From Sphagnum compactum (taxonomy: Eukaryota > Bryophyta > Sphagnopsida > Sphagnales), in NCBI GenBank assembly GCA_965153455.1, contig OZ234501.1, positions 2,666,001-2,730,000 on the forward strand: 64,000 bases of DNA, read 5' to 3'. A program made the translations under genes and the position numbers. Below the pieces are notes generated by a model. The model was given only the letters and a program-made list of their open reading frames with translations, was not told where the DNA came from and did no database searches. Shown in pieces: positions 57,801 to 64,000 of the stretch. Numbering within the stretch: the first letter of the stretch is position 1; each line of letters opens with the position of its first letter.

Positions 57801-59498
57801 TTGCACGTGCAGTTACAAACGGGGTGGCCACTGCTAAGCTAAAGAAGTAATGGTAGACAGCCTGCATGTTGTCCCCTGTGTATGTGGCCAACACTGCCAA
57901 CTAGAGTTTCACAATAAAAACCAAGATATTATTAGAAGCACCATTTTCAGCCCCATGACAACAATTTGCACTCTAAGCATGTAAAGCCTTCACCCAACCA
58001 CCCAAAAAAGGCATGGAATTGCCTCCTCAAGAGTTGAGGTGTGATGTTGAAAGCGACAGTGCTTTGACCATAAGAAACCCCTCACCAATTCTATAATCAA
58101 GCTGTGAAGCAGATGGGAGTCCCTTAAAGCAAGCAACAAGCAGCAAATTCTCTGGAGTTCACATGCATAGTCCATTTGCCGCCATGAACATTTCAGAGCA
58201 GTTATAATTCAGAATCTTCACTTTGCCACCCATTTTGCATTCGAGTGGATTTCAGAGAGAGACAGAGACAGAGACAGAGACAGAGAATACCTGGTTGTGC
58301 GAATTGCCATCATGAGGCCAGAGCTTGGAGGATTGTTGGTAGTAACTGGCTGCCACTGACCAGTCTGCAGCACGTCCCTCAACAACAGCATGCAGCTCCT
58401 TATAGCGTGCCAAATCGCCCAAGTATATCAAGCATCTGTGGCACATAGATTGACATCTTTGCAATTCTTCCACACTCATCATCCTGACACCGCCTGCTCA
58501 ACATGACCACCATAATGAAGCTGAGAGTTAGGATTTTGCAATTCTTGCATGCTCATCATGCTGCCACTGCCTGCTCAACATCACCACCATAACAAAGCCA
58601 AGAGTGTTATGATTCTTCAAACTCCTGTGTCTTCTGTGAGCTTGTTGAAAGAATTTCTGTGCTTGTTGCAACAAACCCTATTGCAGAAACTTCTCAACGA
58701 ATTGGTTTGGATAAGGCTTTCAGAAAAGTTTGTAGATTGAAGAAACCCTTGCACCTTACAGATACTTTTCCTACTCAAAAAACAGTACCTGAAGCTGACA
58801 AGTCTGGAGACAGTCCATGCCTAGCTCTGACCTTGGCAATCAGGCCATGATAAAACCCTGTCACCTCATCAAGAAAGCTTTTGTACTGAGCTCCAACTCT
58901 GACAAATTTCTCTTCTGGACCTCCTCCTCTCTTCTTGGCCGAGCTGCGACGACGATGATGATCATTTGCAGCTGCTGCAGCAGATCCCAACTTGCGCAGG
59001 CGGATTCGAAACTCCTCGATACACCTGTAATGCAGTCGCCATAGCGATTGCTCTGCAGCCTCTGCTGTTGCAACATCCTGATCCTCAAAGATAATGCTCT
59101 CATAGCTTTGGCGAATGCTGGCAGTCAGTCCTCTTACTGCTCGATCAAAAGGTCCCTTTCTCTCGCGCAACTCCACCAATTCTTTTTCCACCTGTTGAAT
59201 CTGAAACCATAGCCACATGCAGCTGAATCTATCATCATCCTCGAATGCTTGCTGAATGAAGTCTCATGGCAGCCTGGCAGAGAGTTTCTACAATTTCCAA
59301 GATCTTCATCATCTTCTTCTACCCGATACTAGGATCTTCTACAGACTTCCAGATCGCATTCTTTGCACAACTTTTGTTTCTGAAACTAATTCTGAGAGAG
59401 AGACAGAGACAGAGACAGAGACAGAGACATCCGGAACTGTGTACCTCTTCCAGTCGTGCTTTCGCGAGGGATTTCTTTGCTGCTACATCATCGTCCAT
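54847..59498 (-). CDS. SMG7: SMG7/EST1-like nonsense-mediated decay factor
   Basis: Six coding exons join in frame at GT-AG borders: 59498-59445, 59200-58789, 58493-58291, 57900-57778, 57458-57211 and 56992-54847, giving 1061 residues. The N-terminal 14-3-3-like and TPR part of the EST1/SMG7 family is clear: SYESIIFEDQD and LWRLHYRCIEEFR in exon 2, CHRCLIYLGDLARYKEL in exon 3, YHYFFSLAVATPFVTARAN in exon 4, and GILFTKTG joined to LEKFQEAF across intron 5. The long last exon is low in conserved motifs but keeps a YSWLDTY phrase as in plant SMG7 tails. SMG7 binds phosphorylated UPF1 and sends NMD targets to decay; plant SMG7 also acts at exit from meiosis. MDDDVAAKK is taken as the start because it is just before the donor; an upstream in-frame ATG at 59,612 is possible. 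The length fits the family. The C-terminus may continue past a donor at 54,861. Confidence 0.93.
54850..54866 (-). promoter_or_regulatory. Strong splice-donor match next to the SMG7 stop
   Basis: The gene strand reads CCAAAG|GTAAGCTTCAG immediately before TGA. AAG|GTAAGC is close to the plant 5' splice consensus. If used, the last few codons and the stop would be removed and the protein would continue in another exon that I could not place. Confidence 0.5.
58255..58286 (-). repeat. (TCTCTG)n tract just after SMG7 exon 3 donor
   Basis: On the gene strand intron 3 begins GTATTCTCTGTCTCTGTCTC and continues as TCTCTG repeats. A nearly identical tract follows the exon 1 donor at 59,396-59,428. 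Pyrimidine-rich CUCU repeats are binding sites for PTB-type splicing factors. Confidence 0.85.
58458..58614 (-). repeat. 77-bp tandem duplication of the SMG7 exon 3 border
   Basis: Copy A (58,458-58,534) contains the acceptor used for exon 3 (TTGAGCAG|GCGGTG). Copy B (58,535 to about 58,614) lies just upstream in the intron and contains the same acceptor, TTGAGCAG|GCAGTG, with exon start at 58,570. Copy B also repeats the coding phrase ATGATGAGCATGCAAGAATT. The 77-bp period is not a multiple of three. Use of the upstream acceptor would bring a TGA into frame inside copy A. Confidence 0.85.
59396..59428 (-). repeat. (TCTCTG)n tract near SMG7 exon 1 donor
   Basis: On the gene strand the tract starts 17 bases after the exon 1 donor (GTACACAGTTCCGGATG, then TCTCTG repeats). 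It is the same hexamer as in intron 3 of this gene. Confidence 0.85.
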
Positions 59499-59813
59499 TT
59501 TTCCACATCTTTGATGCAGGAGAAAGAAGAAGAATCTCGCTGCTGCCGCTGACAAAATGTGATCGATCGACGCGCTTCTCCTTCCTACCCTGCTCGCTCG
59601 CCTTTGGAACAACTCCTCCTCACTGCATCGAAGGTTTGTTCAAGGGTTTAGGTTTAGGGCTTAGGGTTTAGGGATCTCTTTGCTTCTGTGTACAGGTTTG
59701 GGGTATGGTGTTGCTTCTCTTCTTCTGTGTGTTTCTTCTTCGCGTGGAAATGTTTCTCAAGCTCTCGCGATTGTGTACTGCAGTACCGAGGGAGCTTTTT
59801 GTGGGGTTCCGCA
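59499..59813. promoter_or_regulatory. Shared divergent promoter, SMG7 and HEAT-repeat gene
   Basis: Only 315 bp separate the start codons of two genes that run apart. The stretch includes GTTTAGGTTTAGGG and CTTAGGGTTTAGGG at about 59,645-59,672, telo-box-like motifs common near transcription starts of plant genes for translation, RNA metabolism and cell growth. It must hold both 5' UTRs and both core promoters unless the true starts lie elsewhere. No TATA box is obvious. Confidence 0.65.
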
Positions 59814-62800
59814 ATGGATTCCGTTACCTTCGCAAGGCAGAGCTTTCTTGAAGCATGTGAGAGTCTGGTGGTGGCTTGTGAATCAGACGACGACGTTGAA
59901 GCACAGGCCGCGGTTGACAAGGCAACAGTTGCATGTGGTGTGTTCAGCAGTGTCCAGGGCCGCTTCCGCCCTGCGCATGATGAGGAATCTGCTGAAGAAA
60001 GATATGTTTTGGTTCAAGCTCTTGAGGAATGTACTGCCAAAGTGTTTGGCACTGACCGCTTAGGCTTCCAGATTGCTGGTAAGCTGGACTCCATTGCACC
60101 AAGCCTGTGTGCTCCATGGTTGTCAGTGCTAAAGAGTCTTGCATCCTCCTCCTCTGCCATGTCTGTGCATGCCAAAAGTGCAGCTTCACTTGCCAATGTG
60201 TGGCCTGAGCTTGGTGGGAGAGGAGGCCTGAGGTCCACCCGCTGGCGTGCCCGTGCCATGGCTGCTGATTTAGCAGCCCTGTTGAGTGTTCATGAATTGA
60301 CAAGTTCCCCAGAAGTAATTCACCAGTTGCTGCATCTGCTCATCCATGGTTTAGCCCTCACGGATTCAGAATGGCAGGTATTGAAAGCTTAGCCCTGCTG
60401 CAACCCTTCCTTTTCAATCTTAGCCTAATGGCAGTTGGGTTGTTCTAGTACTCAGAGATGTGTTTGTTTGAAATCAGACATAAACCCTAAACCCTCAGCT
60501 TTGAGGGTTTGGAACAGATTGCTATATATCATGTCAGCAGTTTCACATTCTTAAACCTCTGCATGGGACTCTATAGGTTCGATTTGCAGCAATTACTGCC
60601 GCCCTCCAGGTGTTGGAAGCATTCCATGCATTTCTCCCCAAGGCTCTGTGAGTCGCTAGCGACCTGCATATTATTATTCCCCTTGAGATGTATTCTGCTA
60701 TCACTGCAAATTGTAATAGTAGAGATGATTGAGCTGTTGATACTCACAGAACTCATTTGTTGTTGTTCTGTAGTAGACAAATGGTCTAGGATCTCTCTGT
60801 GTTGTAAGTCAGACTTTTGTGGTATTTAGTTTCTTCTCTGTAGTCAATGGTCTATCTAGTTGGGTCATGGGATTTTGGGCCTTGGTCTTGTCAGATTGGC
60901 AAGGCAGATATGTGGGATTCTTGTCATCTGTTTAGATGCGCAACCTGAGGTGCAAACGGTGGCAATTGACTGGATTTCCACCTGCTTTCAATCTCCAGCA
61001 TACAATCATGAGGTAAATCGCTTGATGCGTGTGGCTTAAGCAAATCCTTAATAATGAGCTTTAGGAAGTACTCTGGTGTAAAAAGGGCAACTTCTCTTTG
61101 GGCTTGGTTTTGGAAAGATGTTTGGTTCTGGGTTGGGGTTCTGGTGACTGTCTGAAACCCAATCTGGACAGGTTTCTCCCTAAAGCATCTTCTATGGGGT
61201 CATGCTTTATCTACCAGCATCTGAAGCTACCAAAATGTCCGGCTGTGAAAACAGGTCATAGTGCAGGAACTGCTGGACAGTTTTGTCCAGGCGGTGGCAT
61301 CAAGTGTTGCAGCCAAGAAAAACAGAAATGTGACTGATGTTCAAGGTTTGGATGGCCTGCCAGATGGCTCACTTTTACTGGATGCAGCGTCTGCCGTTGT
61401 CCAGTTGCAGCTTCTGCCTCACCTGCCATTGTCAGAGGTTGGATGTTTCAATGATTCAAGAGTGGACAGAGTCCCTTTGCTACTGTTGTCAGCTGCTGCA
61501 GCTTTGGAAGATGCAGACGGCCAGGAGAGTAAGGCAACAACTCCAGGCCTTATGCAATTGCTCAGGTATGATGATGGCACACCCACACCCTTGTTCTTTA
61601 ATTTGTACTTGGCTCCTGCAAAATTCTGCAGAAGGATTGATTGTTTGTCACTCTTGCAGGTCTTTGGGTATTTATGATATGTCTCTCCTGACAATGCTTG
61701 AAGGAAAGCACTGCACCTATGAGGGTGCATCGTTAGCCAGGACATATAAGAGGCTGGGTGTAATAGATGAGGAAACAGCAATGAAACTAGAGAGGGTAGG
61801 AACCAGAACAATGCTCAAGTGCCTATCAGTGGCAATGGATTCATCATATGCTGTTACTGACACTTTGAGCAGCAAGGAATTGAGCACCAGTAGGCTTTCA
61901 TCATCTTCTACAGGGAAGTGGACTGCTTTGAAGCAACTGAATGCACTGCAATCTATTACAGAGGTATGCATGTCTGATACCTGTATGCTACTTATGTCTC
62001 TGCTGCCACTTACAGGATTTCTGTGTCATGTTGCTTTGTAGCAGTCCTGAATGTCTTTAGCCACCACAGAGTTTTGTATAATTCAATTGTTCATGCATTC
62101 CCTGTTCTTGCATTTGTGATTGTGAAATGTTCTGCAGCAATTAAGTCAGAGGTTCCTTTGATGTATCAGGCACTTCAGATTCCTGCTGAGCTTACTCAAA
62201 CTTACAAAGATGCGGATGCTGGTGCAAAGGTGACAAAGTTCTTAGCATGTGCCCAACCACTCATCAGCATTGCAATCACGATCACAAAAAATCAGGAATG
62301 GACACCTCAAGAAGCATGGGAAAGAGGGGATCTTGTTGAGAACCTAACTCTGAGCCTTGCCCCTTTTGCTTCCAATATCATCCCTAGAGATGCAACCTCA
62401 TTGGCAGCTGAAGGTCTCAGCAATCTTGCGATCAGTGCTATCAATCATTTGTCTGATGCTCTGCAAACTAAAATCAATGCAAGGGCAAGTGGAGGAGAGA
62501 AGAAAATGCTGATTGGGTTGCAAGCGTTAGCTCTGAAGCTTCTACCTACAGCTTTGCCAAGGCTGAAGCAGGTCTTGAAGACTGGATCGAGGTCTGCAAC
62601 AGAGGATAACCTTGCTCGGGCCACAGGGGAAACTGATAACCTTGCCTGTGCGATTGTAGCAGCACATCAGATGGTTTATTGCCTCAAACAGGTTTGAACA
62701 TGGCTATGACAATTCAGATACTTGGATATGTTTTCCATAGGGTTCCTACAAGTTCTGTGATTCCGCAAACACAGGAACTCTCAAATCACCAGTTATCAAT

Positions 62801-64000
62801 AGTAAAGTGCTACTGAATGCAGGTGCAATATCCAAACTTGGGTTCACATTCTGCGTTGGTGATACCAACCGTCTTAATTGCATTGGATCACTACTCTCCT
62901 TTGGTTAAGGTACTGGGTGTCTTTGTACATATTCTTTGAATGTTGTTTTCACATCTAGCTAGTGAATTTACACATCAAGTATGACTCTCATTAACATCAT
63001 TTGTGCATGCCTTTGGTTTTTCTTTGTCCTGAGTGGAAATCTCCTTTTTCGTTTGCATTTCCAATAGAAGGCAAAGGTTATTCAAGGAGAGTAGCCTTGA
63101 ATTGGTGCAGTGATTAGCATGCAGTGGTTTTAAACTGCAGTTGGACTGTTTTATGCAGAGGCAAGCAATGATGGCTTTTATTCACCTGGCTGACAATCTG
63201 AGCCCAACAGAACTACGGTGGTACAAGGATGCAATCCTAGATGCAGTGACTCGAAGTGTCATTGGCTGTGAGGAACTCTGGCCTGTTGTAGTCCAAATGT
63301 CAGTGGCTCTTGTGACACGGATAGAGGGAAAAAACTCCCATAGCCAATGGTATGAACTGAATCCATCCCTGTTTGTAGAGGCAACCAGAGGGACAATCGA
63401 TACTTCCTGCAAAATTGTCTCTATTCATAAAAGTGGGTAAGGTTTCTCTTGATATCTGTGGTTTATTTATGCATTGAAGGTATCCAGTGGTGATGAAGGA
63501 AATGCTGGATGAGTTGGAGAGGCATAGAGATGATGAGGCCAGGCGAACTGTGTGGATGCAACTCATTACACCACAATTGGAGGCCATGGGGATAGTTTTG
63601 GTGGCACACTTCAAAGTCCTTCTTCCATTATTGTTCCATTGGTTACATGCTAATGATGACACAACTTGCCTACTGGTCAATTCTCTCTCTGTCATCCCCT
63701 TTGACTGTAGGGTCCTTCATGAGCATAATGAGAAAAGTCCATCTTTTGAAGGCTATGGGTCAGTAGTGGGTTTCTAGAATTGAATAGAAAGCAAACACAG
63801 AAGTAGATGATGACAAAGTTGGGTTAGTGATCAAAAGGGTTTCTACAAAACTCAAGGAGTTGATGTGATGAAACCTTTGGAGGAGTTGCAAAGTTGCAGA
63901 GTTAGATTGGTTCCAAAACAGCAGGCCAAAAGCCTCATGATGGGTGACAAAAGCTTAGCTGGTGTATGCAATCAGGCTGCATTTGATGTTTTTGGGTCAT
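59814..64000 (+). CDS. HEAT/ARM-repeat protein, TTI2-like, partial
   Basis: Nine exons join in frame: 59814-60377, 60577-60647, 60895-61012, 61255-61565, 61660-61963, 62146-62691, 62823-62909, 63159-63349 and 63480 onward. Starts of exons 3, 4 and 6 have nearby in-frame alternatives (60904, 61267, 62152). The start MDSVTFARQ follows the shared promoter. The product is made of hydrophobic helical pairs, as in HEAT/ARM solenoids. The C-terminal half, from VIPTVLIALDHYSPLVK through NLSPTELRWYKDAI to MGIVLVAHFKVLLPLLFHWL, resembles the TTI2 family. TTI2 works with TELO2 and TTI1 and the HSP90 system to stabilise PIKK kinases (TOR, ATM, ATR, SMG1). Reading straight on, the frame stops at 63,775 after about 829 residues, but the last segment (VNSLSVIPFDC onward) looks like intron read-through, so the true end probably lies beyond the window. 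The gene is certain; the TTI2 name is tentative. Confidence 0.6.
60483..60511 (+). repeat. Telo-box and small hairpin in intron 1
   Basis: AAACCCTAAACCCTCA is followed by GCTT and TGAGGGTTT. AAACCCTCA and TGAGGGTTT pair perfectly around a four-base loop. It lies in the first intron (60,378-60,576) of the HEAT-repeat gene, near its 5' end. Confidence 0.6.

Noticed and set aside
59688-59813. Upstream in-frame ATG at 59,688 as the start of the HEAT-repeat gene
   Set aside because: The added residues are Cys, Phe and Ser-rich and look like translated 5' UTR; the ATG at 59,814 begins a normal protein sequence. It cannot be fully excluded.
60648-60660. Reading exon 2 of the HEAT-repeat gene straight to its TGA
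   Set aside because: A GTGAGT donor lies exactly there and joining to 60,895 keeps a long, protein-like frame.
1-64000. CRISPR array, bacterial operon, phage or organellar insert
   Set aside because: No regularly spaced direct repeats of CRISPR type, no rRNA or organellar gene sequence, and all supported genes have spliceosomal introns.

Overview
This looks like nuclear DNA from a land plant with a large, repeat-rich genome. The evidence is: plant-type (TTTAGGG)n motifs at 311-632 and as telo-box-like motifs at 59641-59672; spliced genes with GT-AG introns; a plant NIN-like protein (NLP) with RWP-RK and PB1 domains; a plant-style SMG7; and many small CACTA-type and other inverted-repeat elements. 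The genes are far apart, and the DNA between them is AT-rich and full of decayed repeats. I cannot fix the species. A non-flowering plant such as a fern, lycophyte or bryophyte is only a guess, based on the long, divergent, low-complexity parts of the NLP and SMG7 proteins.

Layout. Positions 1-31,000 hold no gene I can support. They contain interstitial telomeric minisatellite, tandem duplications, fold-back elements, three CACTA-type miniature elements or related pieces, and one long decayed coiled-coil reading frame on the minus strand (about 12.3-9.9 kb). Positions 31,224-36,389 (minus) are a complete four-exon NLP transcription-factor gene; its first intron contains a tandem pair of inverted-repeat elements. 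Positions 36.4-54.8 kb are again repeat DNA. They include a roughly 4.4 kb block bounded by about 400-bp inverted repeats (44.6-49.0 kb) with several smaller elements inside, two related tRNA-derived SINE-like elements, and a hairpin at 40.24 kb. Positions 54,847-59,498 (minus) are an SMG7/EST1-like nonsense-mediated-decay gene in six coding exons. Starting 315 bp away and running in the opposite direction, 59,814 to the window edge (plus) is a nine-exon HEAT/ARM-repeat gene whose C-terminal half resembles TTI2. It is probably cut off by the right edge.

How the genes relate. The NLP should be a nuclear regulator of nitrate-responsive transcription. SMG7 binds phosphorylated UPF1 in nonsense-mediated mRNA decay (NMD). 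If the neighbouring gene is TTI2, it would help assemble PIKK kinases, including SMG1, which phosphorylates UPF1, so this head-to-head pair would serve the same pathway from one shared promoter. SMG7 also carries a 77-bp tandem copy of an intron/exon border whose use would create a premature stop, and a strong splice donor just before its stop codon. Both suggest splicing-coupled self-regulation. These functional links are inference; the exon structures are read from the sequence.
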